DNA from: Hofstenia miamia
Lineage: Eukaryota; Xenacoelomorpha; Acoela
Direction of reading: 5' to 3'
NCBI GenBank assembly: GCA_004352715.1
Contig: SCFE01000115.1
Span: 881,042-945,041 of the forward strand
DNA length: 64,000 nt
The notes beneath the pieces were generated by a model. The model ran no database searches and was not told where the DNA came from. It worked only from the letters and a program-made list of their open reading frames with translations. Made by a program: the position numbers and the translations under genes. How positions within the stretch are numbered: position 1 is the stretch's first letter; each line of letters begins with the position of its first letter. Of this stretch, positions 9,674 to 21,600 are shown piece after piece.

Positions 9674-12600
9674 GTATTCAGTTTTCATTCATTCCTAGTT
9701 AACTAATGAAAATCGATTATTTATAAAAAGAATGGGCTTCAGCATTCTATTTCAAATGATATTATTAACTTTCCATTATTCGAAACCGGGTATACTTAGA
9801 CCATTTTAAAGCAAAAGACTACAACAAGTACTACAACTTCAAGTTGTATTAACCTGGTGTCTCGCAAAAAGGAGATGTTTGACAAGCTTCCCTTTGTTTT
9901 TACTGAATTTAAAATGCTGTGTTTTACAGTACTCAGAATCCATCTCTATATATTTTCCATTATTGTAGGGTTGTGCGATTTGTAAAAGCGAATTGGAGTC
10001 AAAAGCTTAATTGAAGGGTTGTGTGCATATTAACCGTCGCAAACCATTACATTACGCTCAAAACCATATTTTTTACATGAGAATTTGTAATGTTTAATTT
10101 AAGGATGGGGAAAGTGCATCAATTTCAAAGTCAGTCCCTTCCCATACCCATATGATGAATTAAGTAGTATGGTTGGCCGTATATAATCTTACTCAACATG
10201 TGGCGTTAACTACATATTGACTTTTTTCAGTATTGCACAACAGAGTTGGAATTGGGTCGGCCTGGGCCTCGCCGAACTTGGGCTGGACTTGGGCCGAATT
10301 TTTGACATAACAATTTGGGCCGGGCCGGGTTGGACCTAGTGTCTTAATTGGTATTTTATCTACAAGAATTTAACCATAGATAAACACAAAGTAGGATAAA
10401 ATGCGATTTAAATCATTTTTATTATCAAATTAACGCAATGCAGTTATAGTAGAATGCAATTGATTTCAAAACACAAAGTCTTGTCCCAAAAAACTTAAAA
10501 ATATAAATTTACCAAACCTGTTTGTGCAACCTTATTTATGCAGTTACATCAAATAACATTATGAAAAGTGAAAACTTCATAGATTTGATATCAAAAAACA
10601 AAAGTCAACACTATATATGAATGCTCGATAGGGTTTCAGACTATTTATTCAGCCATGCGTAAATTAAAAAAAGTTCAAATGAAAAAAAGAAAAAAATTGT
10701 TTAGCAAGCAAGTTCATTTCAAATATAGCACGCAGAGTTGGAATTGGGTTAGGCCTAAAGTTGAGTCGGGCTGGGCCGGGATTGAGTTAGGCTTGCGCCG
10801 GATTTTCGGCATAGCAACTTCTGCCGGGCCGGGCTTGGACCTAAGTTTTATTTGGCATTTGAAGCACATGAAAAAAGCACCTGAAAACTTAAATTTTGCA
10901 AATGACAAACAGCATTCTCTTTAAGTTTATATTCAGCCCTGCATTGTTGGCTGGTGCAATACTTCTTACATCTAAATTTTGTATGCTACAAGCAAAGAGC
11001 GTTTCTGAAAACTACCACTTTGAGTTGATGTAAGTTGGCAGAGAATTGTGCTATTGAATATATAAGAAGTGATATGTTCTCTAAACGATAAAAATGGCGA
11101 TTACAATCCTGGGGATAATAGGCAATACTTATATTACTAAATTAGTTATGGCGGTAAGAAGAACGTATGAAACGTGACATCTATGACACTTTGGGCGTAA
11201 GGCATAGTATTCTGCAGGGGCTTGAAATATTTTAGGGGATGGCTACTTCAAAAAATTATTATTATAATTACTCGAAATACACATATTTTTTACCTTCTGG
11301 TATTCAGAACACCTGAGCACACTTAGCGTCTTGTTGCAAATCATCCATTTAAAAATTACTAAACAGAAATACAAGCATAGTATCTATATTTACTACCTCT
11401 TATTTTAAGGGATATATTGCTTGGATATGCAGGAAAATATTATTTTCCTTAAAACATTACGTAAATTGCTCTGGTAAAAGAAATTAACAACATTTTAAAT
11501 GAAATTCGTCTAAAAACTTTCACATTTTTGAGAAATACCAGTAGTTTTGTAAAACTTGTATAAATACATATATAAATTAAAATAAACACAAATTTCATTT
11601 TCATAGAAAATTGATTTTTAGGAAATGTTTGGATAAAAGAGTAACAGTATATACATGCTCTTGTTTGTTTACATTTAAACGGCTATTTGCAATATTCGAT
11701 TTAAGTGCAAATTGACTGTTAAGTTTTGCCACTTCCAGTTAGTAAAATATCTAGAGATTAATCATATTGATAAATCGTTGTCAGCTATGCCAACAATCGC
11801 CATTATATCACTTAACATTACGATACTATCAATGGCAACATTTTTATAATTTTCCATAAGCAAAATATTAAAATATAAGCTCGTTAATTTATAAAAAGAC
11901 GCGGCACACTTCATTTACATTGTGCACTCTGATTTTTGTGATTTTATTATTTTATGAGATGAAAATGTTTAAAATTTTAAGAAACCAACAAGTTACAAAA
12001 ATTCTAACCAATTTAAAGTTAATCTATGCACAAATTTAGAAAATTTTTGTCTTCATTGGTAACATTTGTAAAAATGCCCGTTCAATACTGTTTGGTAGCC
12101 AAATGCAATCATTACAGGTGGGGCTCACACCTGCTCCAGGAAGAGTTGTACTCCCTAGCCTCCGGCCTACGGCCCTGTATGTCACGTTTATTATATTAAG
12201 GTTAAGATGCAATTTTGAATTTTAAAATAATTGAATTTGCATTGTTGACTGACTAAAGTGGATATGCACACATTAATCAATACATTATACAAATTATACA
12301 ATCAAATTCCTCACGCAGTGCTTGGGCAAAAGACACTATCAGTGACGTAAAAGAAAAATAGTTTGGGCCGGGCTGGGCTAGGCCTAAAAATCGGCCCAAT
12401 TCCAACTCTGTTGCACCGTGAAGCATATCAAATATAAGGGGGGGATGTGCTTGTAATATGAAGACATCAGTTCAAGAAGGGCCCAACTCCGAGGAAATTT
12501 TTATGGAGAAAAATGAGAAAAACGTTTTAAAAAAGACAATTAACACCCTATTGGCATGAAATCAGGTATGGAAGTTAATATGAGATCCAGCTATTTAATT

Positions 12601-15600
12601 AAATATATTATTTTAATAAAAGCCAATTGAAGGTCATTTTTCAGGTCATTGAACTATTCGGAGTTGGGCCCTTCTTGAAGTCATACTGCATTTTTGCTTT
12701 AAAAAACACACAAAAACAAAGAAATCAAAGTTAATAATGTATATTTTACATTTATTTCTTGATTAAACATATTAAATAACCATAAGGTATAAAAGAACTT
12801 AACATTTTACAAGAATTATTACTTTTATTAGGTTTTGTCATGATCTCACAAAAGGCGAAAAATCTAAAGTTTAGGAAGGCAAAATTGGTATGACCAAAAC
12901 TGCATAGTACAAGAAGAATATCAGATAAACCTTCCAAAAAGCAGATAATAATAGATACAACATAACTACATAGGCATAGGAAAAGGGGGCAGAGGGGGTG
13001 ATCTCCCTCTACTTTGAAAAGTGGGGGCAAAACCACCTTTCTGTCCCCAATTTTGAAGTCCTAAACAAAAAATACTTCAAATTACTTACAGGTACACCAA
13101 AAGCATAAGAAACGCACATTTTCTGGAGGCTTTCCCCCTGGACCCTATAATTATGAATAAATCTGCATTTTTCTCCTGTTTTCCTTTACGAAATTTCAAT
13201 ATTTTTTGACGAAACGAATGCCTTTCCTTCCGCACGTAACCTTTTATCTTCATTCTTCTTCCATTTGCTTTCATTTCTTCTCTTTTTACCTCTAATTTCG
13301 TCGTTTGCACCACTTAATATTTCAGCCATAATTCCATGAAAAAATAGATGGCGCAATATCATTTTAAGAAAGGCCCAACTCCAGGAGTTGGGCCTTTCTT
13401 GAAATGATATAAGAAATGTTTGCACAAAAACTACATGCTATGAACTGGACTTGGGACTCTTTTGAACAGATAAAGATAGAGGTTGGGTAAAGGAACAGAA
13501 TTGTGCAAAAACATCATTTTTGAAAATTTGTGGATTTGGGCCCTTCTTGAACTGATGTCTTCATATGTATATGATAAAACGGTGTTTAACTGCATGGAAT
13601 AAAGAATTATAGCGGAGAGAGCTATCAATGTCCGTCCTACAGATTATCGATAACTCAAAACATGTACAATAGAAGCAAAACTTATTTATCATATTATTCA
13701 AGTTCTTGGTACCAGTTCCACATATCTTAGTCAAACTCAGCCTAGTCCATGGTTTTTCCGGCTTATATTTCAATTCTGATTTAGTTTGCATTGTGTTCTA
13801 ATCTCATGTTATGTTTTATATTAGAAATTTTGACTCGGATTCAACATTTCAAAATTTATAACGAATCAGAATTTTCGAAAATAAAATCGAATCGAAAATT
13901 TACCGAATCGCTCTGGCCTAAATTTGGCATCTTCAAACTTAGTAGAATATTTTAAGTATTTCAAAAATATTTTTTGAAAACCCACATGTCGAATGGCTTA
14001 AAATACACAAAGAATGAACGGATGTTAGAATTCAATCAATTTTTTTGCAATGTCTTTTTTAATTTAGATTGTTATAAATAAAAGATTAGAATTATTAATT
14101 TAATTTCAGCCAATCACCATGCGACCATCAGTCAATTTTTTCGGAAAGATAAATAGTAATCGAATTTTCACTTGTGAATTTATGTAATTGTTTTAACTAT
14201 CAAATGTTTATTCTATGTCATCAGCGGTTAAGATTTTTTGTATAGTGCATAATGATTTCGAGCTACATTTAACTATAATTTACTAGTTATTGAACTAAAA
14301 TGTATGACTGTTTGATTTTAGTGAAATGTATTTAGGTATATTTGGATGCAACGAAAGATTCCCAATCCAACCCACAAAGATTTATTCATGTTGCGTGGAT
14401 TCCACGTCATGATGGCACTTCTCTGCTATCTATTTGCTCGCATAAACGGGTTGTAACGTACGCACAGAATTCCTCATTTTTCAATACTCCATCCGAATCG
14501 ACTCTTAAAAATAACTCTATAATGGGGTGAGATTTCGTATCATTGTTTTCTCGCTCTCAAATGGGTTTTTCGTTTAGGGTTTAATTTGCCTTTTTTTTCT
14601 ATCTAGCTCATGTAAATATTATTTGAATATTTTTCTAGTATTTTTTCTGAAATTCATGACTGTTTAGAAAGAAACTTTTGCAACAGCGAAGCACAGTTGC
14701 TCAAGTTCTGAGTGAAATGTCATTTAATGCCAAATGGCAACCATTGAGCGAAGTGATGATCTCAACTGCTGACGGTTTGGATCCATTCCCCGTTGTCTTC
14801 TCTTGGCTAGCGAATGGTCTCCTTATATTGGGACTTAGCAATGAAATGCAAATTTACAGTCAGTGGCAAACGAAGTAAGACTATTTTTAATTAAGCCCAA
14901 TCATGACCCAATTAAACAGATGATATCGTGAGTGTATGACAATCTGTTTGATATTAATTACTAGTAGTCTACTATTTAATTCTTCTTTGTCCATCATTTC
15001 TTCAGTACATCCTGGTTATTTTTCTATGTCTTCGCTAACACATATACAGCGTAATGGAGTATAAGCCTGGAAAACTTAAATTTTCTGAAATAATTGCCCA
15101 CTTCGAATCGAATGCTTCCTATTGCTTTTTCAATAATTTCAAACAAATTATATTCCGCGGTCTCACCTTTCCTGCCAGTCAGATAATACAGAAGAAAAAT
15201 CCATGTAGATTTGGAAATTTTGGAAATTTTAATTAAATTTGTTTTTCATGATAACATTTCAATGGCTAGTTTAACATTAATACCATACGCATGAAGAGTT
15301 AGGTGCAAAGTATTAATATGAAAGCTCTTCTTTAGTCTTGATGCATGTAAGAAATTTTGTAAAGCATTGAAATCTGTAATATTCATGGAGTCAATGTCAC
15401 ATAACACTTATTTTGAACTAAAACCTATTTGGGTAAATTGTTATTGCTGGAAAAAATTATTTTAAATGTATTCCCATATTATGTCATAACATAAAGCTCT
15501 AACCTAAAGCCTTAGTTTCATATAATGATTCATTTGTTTTTTCAAATCTGAGTTCTAAGGGTTTGTGTGCTACCATTTTAGAAATCGTCCAACATGGTGT

Positions 15601-18600
15601 GGATTATCTGTGTTGGTTTATGTATTCTGTATGTAGCTATTTATTTTTGTTGTTTATAACTTTTTCAACCTATTTTTAATGTAATTGACAGCTTGCTTCT
15701 CCCTTTTTGACAGGTTTTAATATTGTGCCTGATTTGAAATAATTGTTACTTTTTTCTTTTCACTTATATTCTAGTTGCTAAATTCCATTTAAAGTATTTA
15801 CAATTCAGCATCTCTTGCCACAGCAGGCCTAGACTTGCATAAAATATGAAACTGTGATTTTAATAGCTTTTGTTCACTTATATTTTATATATGGACGAAT
15901 TTTGCGCTTTTAATTCAAAAAATTATAATTGATCAAAAAGTTGAAATTAATATTCAATAAATTTTCAGTAACGTGCTTTAAGGACTGTTCGTTTACCAAA
16001 AATTGTTAACTAAAATAAATTTCCCATAAAGCTTCATATAAATACAACCCGTTCACTTTAATTTCAAAAATATATCATAGCAACGAGTGTATGTTAAGTA
16101 TTCTTTGATAATAGTGCATTATTTTGCATAAAAATATTTAATGAAATTTTACCGGAACTAATACCCAATGATGTAGTTAATTATGTATTACGTATTAATG
16201 AGATATAAAACTAATAATAACTTCTTTATGGATTAGTGAATGGAGGGAGACTAACGAAATGAATAGAGGGAGTGGAAGTGAGAATTTCTCTTTTTTGATT
16301 TTACAAAGAGCTAATATATTTGTATACTGTTGCAAAAAGCAGAATTTGCCACATGCAACGCAAACAGTTTAATCAAAAGGCAACTGTATGAGATATTTTG
16401 ACATATCTCATTCTGTGTGAATAATAAATCAAAAATTGTTTACTTTAGTTATAATGTAGACACAAAGCCATTTCCATAATTGCATAACAAGTCACAACTA
16501 AAGTTAATTCACTCAAGTAGAATGTTGTGTATTTTGCGATATTATAGATCTTTAAATATATTGATAACTTTTTTCTACAATTATTACTACTTTTTTGTAG
16601 AAACTGGCCTCCCCAATCTGTTTGTAAAATTATGGTTTCGACTATTTGAAGTTCGGAAAATTTGTTCTAGTAGTCAATTAATTCAAAATTCGCGCTCCTG
16701 CTTTAAATCGATATAGTTGCCATATCGATGTGTGCCTTGACCCAGTACAAGGTGCAAAATGTTCATGTGTTGCATTTTTTGGAAATATTTTTAGTAGATC
16801 GAATAGCATAAACTGGTGTTGATCATTTCTTGCTCGGTTGCTCGGCTCAAATCACCATTTCAGATTTTCAACTGGGCATGTAATCAGGTCATTGAATTGA
16901 AAACTTGAATTTTAGCACGATGCAATTGTAAAATTCAACTAAATTTGATCAATTTTGAGATTAACAAGATGAAACATTGTTTGATGTTATAACTACATCA
17001 AGTACAAAATTTGTCGCTACCAAACAATTATCAAATTATTGACAGCGAAGTATAGAGTAATGATTTGATTGAAACAGTCTGTCAAAGCTTGCTTGAAAGA
17101 AAGTCTGAATTATCGTTAATTTGTTGAGCTATGCGTAAAAATATGACTCAACAACGAATACCTTCATTAACCAATTCATCTTGATTTACCTTCTACTCTT
17201 TCCTTCAAAATATAGTAAGAATTCATCTGTATTTGTGTATTCTTTGTGTTGAGATAATTCGTTTGACTGGCACTACAGAAGTATTTTTATGGATTACATA
17301 TAATGCTAGTTATAAGAAAAGCTCAAAATATGGTCTACTGAAGGTTTTTTCATCTGAAGCTTGAAATCACTTTCAGAATATTCTAGTTGGTAGCCGATAT
17401 AAAAATTGCATGTCTAAATCGACTTTTTGAAGTTTTTGCACAAAGCGATTCTGGAATAAATATAAAACCACAACATATATATATATATATATATAAGCAA
17501 ACTGAGCTTTCTAAAATTATTTGAATGTGACGACAGTCTTAAATATCGATTTCGATGTGTTACCATCATCGTCCGTTTACAAAATATGCGGTAAATAAAT
17601 TTACAATAAACTACACTAAATATAAATGATCTTATTACATACACTTAGCATAAATTTAAGGTCATCATGCTTTGTTGTCGAAAATGAATCTATTTGAAAA
17701 TACCATATCTAAGTAACCAAGTTGAGAAATTCAAAAAAAGAGTGAGAAATCTGAATACAAAACTAAAAATTACAAAGATCACCCCGATTTTTACAACTTT
17801 TAAAACACAAGATATGTTTAATAACAAAGACAATATCCTAAAAAACTTAGTTTCATCCCTAGTCTACAAATATACATGTGATGATTGCGATAAATCATAT
17901 ATCGGTGAAACTAAGCGACATCTGGGAATAAGATCTAATGAGCATTTAAGATGTCATCTGAATTCAGAAATTTTTACCCATCACCATCAAACTAAGGAAG
18001 ATCAATTTAAAATTTTACTAAGAACTAAACATCGGAAAATAGCAGAGGCAATATATATAAAAGAAACAACAAAGGATAAATTATTAAATCGACAACAAAG
18101 CATGATGACCTTTAATTTATTCTAAGTGTACGTAATAAGATCATTTATATTTAGTGTAGTTTATTGTAAATTTATTTACCGCATATTTTGTAAACTGAGC
18201 ATCACGTGTCAAATCAGATGGATCATAACAAAGATGGATTGAAACATATTCTCAATAATCTACCGTCAAATAACCTTGAAAACGTGAAAAAGGGTCCAAC
18301 TTCTTTGCTCAACGGCAGCGTTACTTCGCTTGAAACTCGTTCTTCAGTATACAAAGTGCGACAATGTTTTTTTCATTAATATTATAGTTCAAACATATTA
18401 ACAATGTGAAATTGATTAAAATTGTGGATTCGGGTCATCATATTTCGCTTAGAATGAAGATATTGCGACTTCCATACCAAGTTCCATACGGGATGTAATG
18501 GATATGGGTCTGCTTGAGGAATCCAGGAAAGTAGCTCCTGTCCTTCCTCAATATCATCCGCAGCATCTGTTGGCTCTATTGAATTTTGGCAAACTTGCTT

Positions 18601-21600
18601 GTGCCAAAGCAATTTTGGCGCATTTGCTACGAAGCATGGGTATGATAATTTTGATCTTATTCGTCTAAAAAGCAACTAAGTTAATAAAATTGGAATGTGC
18701 AATGCGCTTATCTTTACATGTAGACGACTATCAATGTTTTGGCATGCGGTTAATTTATTCAGAAATTCTAAATCCGTTTGGTTTTGTAATTTCACATTGA
18801 GACTTCAATATAGCCTTTTTTGCTAAAGAGCATTTTTTTCTTATTTTTGATATTATGAGCGCGAAGTTCTTCTAAATTGCAGATAAAGAACACATAAAAC
18901 ATTTGCAATGTTTGCTTTATAAATTTTGTTGAAACTTAATTTCTTTGTCACTACATTAATCAATTATTATTCAATTAAGAAATAGTTTTTATAAAGTTGG
19001 TGCTTTGTGGTATTATTCGTTTTGTAGCGCATCTTTGTCTATGTTCATTTCGGCGAATATGTTTCTACAGTATTGCACAAACAGTAAAAGATTGTAAAAT
19101 AATATTTAAAGGATTCTGGTAGCAATACTTCTTTTAAGTTTACCAACAGTATACTATGCTAAAGAGTTTACTATTTCTAAGAAAACTGTCCAGTAACTGT
19201 CAGATAGTAGGAAGTTACAAATGTGCAATTCATAGCTATTTCTGAGAAAAACACATGGTGTGTTAAATGCTCTTTAAATAATTATTCTGATTGTAAAATA
19301 AATCTTATTTGCGCTTTACGAATGTGCGGATTTTCCACCTTTATTGACTTTATAGATATATAACATATTAGGTACAAAATTGAAAATTTCTACATTTTGG
19401 TTGCATGTTTTAAATTTTAGTTAAGCGTTATCTATTTTTGTTTTAGTTGGCGAAGGGACAGTAGCTATTGCCGTAAATGAAGGCAGCGTCGACTCGGTTG
19501 CTGCAATGAGGCGTCGAGTTTATAGCACAATATCCGTTGTTCCCGTGCCAGAAAGGAAGCTTATTGAAAATGTACCGCCTTTGCAACTGCATCATTTTCT
19601 AGAAGTAGAAGCTAACTATGAATCAATGTTAGTAGTCTTCTTAAAATTTACTCAATTTTATTCCTATTCAAATTTTTGCGATGTTAATTCAATAATCCAC
19701 ATAGTCAAATAGATCACGATTATGTAATAGTTAACGATAAATTATTGCTTGAGGTTAAATGTGTCTTTTTTCTAGTGATCCTATCGAAGATAATGTTTTC
19801 AATAAATCTCCACAGAGCGAATTATTCAATGACAGTCATACCTTTTCTTTTGGACGTGAGGGTAGTTTTAATGAAGAGTTATTTGGTGTGTCTCCAAGTG
19901 ATGACGTTGCTCCAACACCACAATTGGATGGGAACTATTTTGGCCCGGCACAGTCGAGTCTTTTAAGCGATTGTCTTATGAAAACACAAATTCCTGATCT
20001 CTCCAGTCTTGATCAAATGCATTTGGTTGCTTTAGCCGAAGTAGTCGCCCATTTGCACACTGGGTGGACAGATGCACTTTCCGCACGCGGTATTTTCAAT
20101 TTTATATTTTATTTTCCATCAGGTGTACGATTTTTTTATGCATAAACTCAGGCATTTTATTTAACGTACTAACTGATTTTTCAATATTTTAAGGATAATT
20201 GAATATGGTAGGATTATATTCAAATAAAACTAGTAAGTTTGAATAATTTAGCGCGATAAATCGCTCTTTTATCTTCCCAAACCAATTTTTATTAGCAAAT
20301 TGAAGTATATCTAACATTACGATTTCCAAAAAATGTTTTCAAAACAAAGTAATCGAAACGTAAACAACCTGGTATTCTTTTAATAGGATAAACGGTTTTC
20401 CCATTTCCTAGAAAATTTCTCCAACCCATTAATGTATTTGAAAATCGTGAGCCGTTGACATACCTATTGGTTAACGTACTTCAAAGTAATGTTGAAAGTG
20501 GACTTAAAAAGATTAACATTTTTCTTTGAAAATTCGTATTTTCAAAAGTGGGATTTTTGCCATACCTAGTGTTCAGGTAATTGTAAGTTTTAAAGCCTAT
20601 TGCATGAACAATCAACTTTAACTGTTTCTCTAAATGTAGATAGACATCTAAAACCCATTGAGGCATGAGTAATCTTAGATTTTGGATATCTTTATTAGTT
20701 CTTGAGTTATAAGCGTTTAAAATTTTCCTTAACTGCTTAAGATTAACCGTTTCATTTTACAATAATTTTACGAATTTCGATTGTTGAGTGGCCTGTATTC
20801 TAGGGAAAGACAGTGAATTTTCTAAAGGAGCTGCAGATCAAACAATAGATGAATGCGGAATGCGTTTTGTAACTGCGATGAAATTGCATTTCACTCTGTT
20901 GAGATCATTGCCTCTAAATCAAAGAAACGCTCTCAAGGCCAAGGGAATGCATCCTTCACACTTCGTCTGGGCCCATTTTTCAGAGAGTGAAGAAGAAATG
21001 CTCAACTCAATTCCAGCCTTTCAGCGCAACAATCCCACGTGGATGGACTTGAAGAGTGTTGGTGCTGCCTGGTGGTTAAATAGTATCACTAATTTGCGTA
21101 GTGCCATTGAGAAGGTATACCATTCATATTTATTTTTCCATGAGGTAGAATAGTTTGTGTTTTGCAAAATTTTCAATGAAATTCAAATTTATTTTCAAAT
21201 ATTTATGAGTGCATTTCTTATAGTTAGATTCATTAAGAATTCAACTTTTATTAAATATGCAATATTTTCATTCTGCTTTTGATGCTGGTTTTTGGCTTGT
21301 CATGTATACATTCTAGCTTAATTTTTTAGGTAGCACGAAGTCAATTTCAAGCTAAGAAAGATCCAATGGACAGTGCTCTATTCTACATCGCAATGAAGCG
21401 CAAAACGGTGTTGTGGGGCTTGTTCCGGTAAGTTATTCATTATTAATGAAAGGTCCGTTACTACAGTCATTCTAATTTAGTAGTACTGGTAATCAAAAAA
21501 TGACGGATTTCTTCAGGAACGATTTTTCCACGGAGCATTGGCAACGCATTGCTATGAAAAACGCGTTTGCGTTGAATTCAAAACAGCGATATGAACACGC

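Larger units (their letters stand above)
12456..13566. mobile_element. Hairpin-type element with perfect 31-bp terminal inverted repeats
   Basis: 12456-12486 (ATATGAAGACATCAGTTCAA...) and 13536-13566 are exact reverse complements over 31 bp. Inside are a second, shorter inverted pair (12471-12492 with 12658-12679, 22 bp exact) and a self-contained palindrome at 13356-13410. All share the core AAGAAGGGCCCAACTCC or a close variant. No coding capacity was recognised, so this is probably a MITE cluster in which several ends of one family have piled up. Confidence 0.8.
9674..14335 (+). other. DMXL intron, 4.7 kb, with two inverted-repeat transposon families
   Basis: Holds the 10239-12412 GGGCC-rich TIR element and the 12456-13566 AAGGGCCCAACTCC hairpin elements, listed separately. 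The remainder (9674-10238 and 13567-14335) shows no gene. Short frames at 12752-13425 on the minus strand have no recognisable domain and are taken as chance. Confidence 0.7.
14875..18199 (+). other. DMXL intron(s) containing an unresolved exon and a Penelope-like insertion
   Basis: The upstream exon ends in phase 2 but the next recognised exon begins in phase 0, so at least one exon is missing from my model. A candidate start is 15050 (acceptor ATACAG, in-frame MEYKPGKLKFSEIIAHFES) but it has no phase-compatible donor. 15240-17470 shows nothing else supportable; 17475-17495 is a TA repeat and 17530-18195 a Penelope-like element. Confidence 0.6.

Noticed and set aside
13086-13425. Minus-strand basic frames (KREEMKANGRRMKIKG and similar)
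   Set aside because: Low-complexity Lys/Arg-rich translation of a T/C-rich tract inside a MITE cluster; no domain and no splice context.
14921-14932. Possible 8-bp microexon ATGATATC between CAG and GTGAGT
   Set aside because: It would introduce an immediate stop codon in the required frame.
15050-15236. Candidate DmX-like exon MEYKPGKLKFSEII
   Set aside because: A good acceptor and correct entry phase, but every possible donor leaves the wrong phase for the 18200 exon and there is no family similarity. Kept only as a note in the intron entry.
18382-18675. 97-codon minus-strand frame
   Set aside because: Antisense shadow of the conserved DmX-like exon at 18453-18639.
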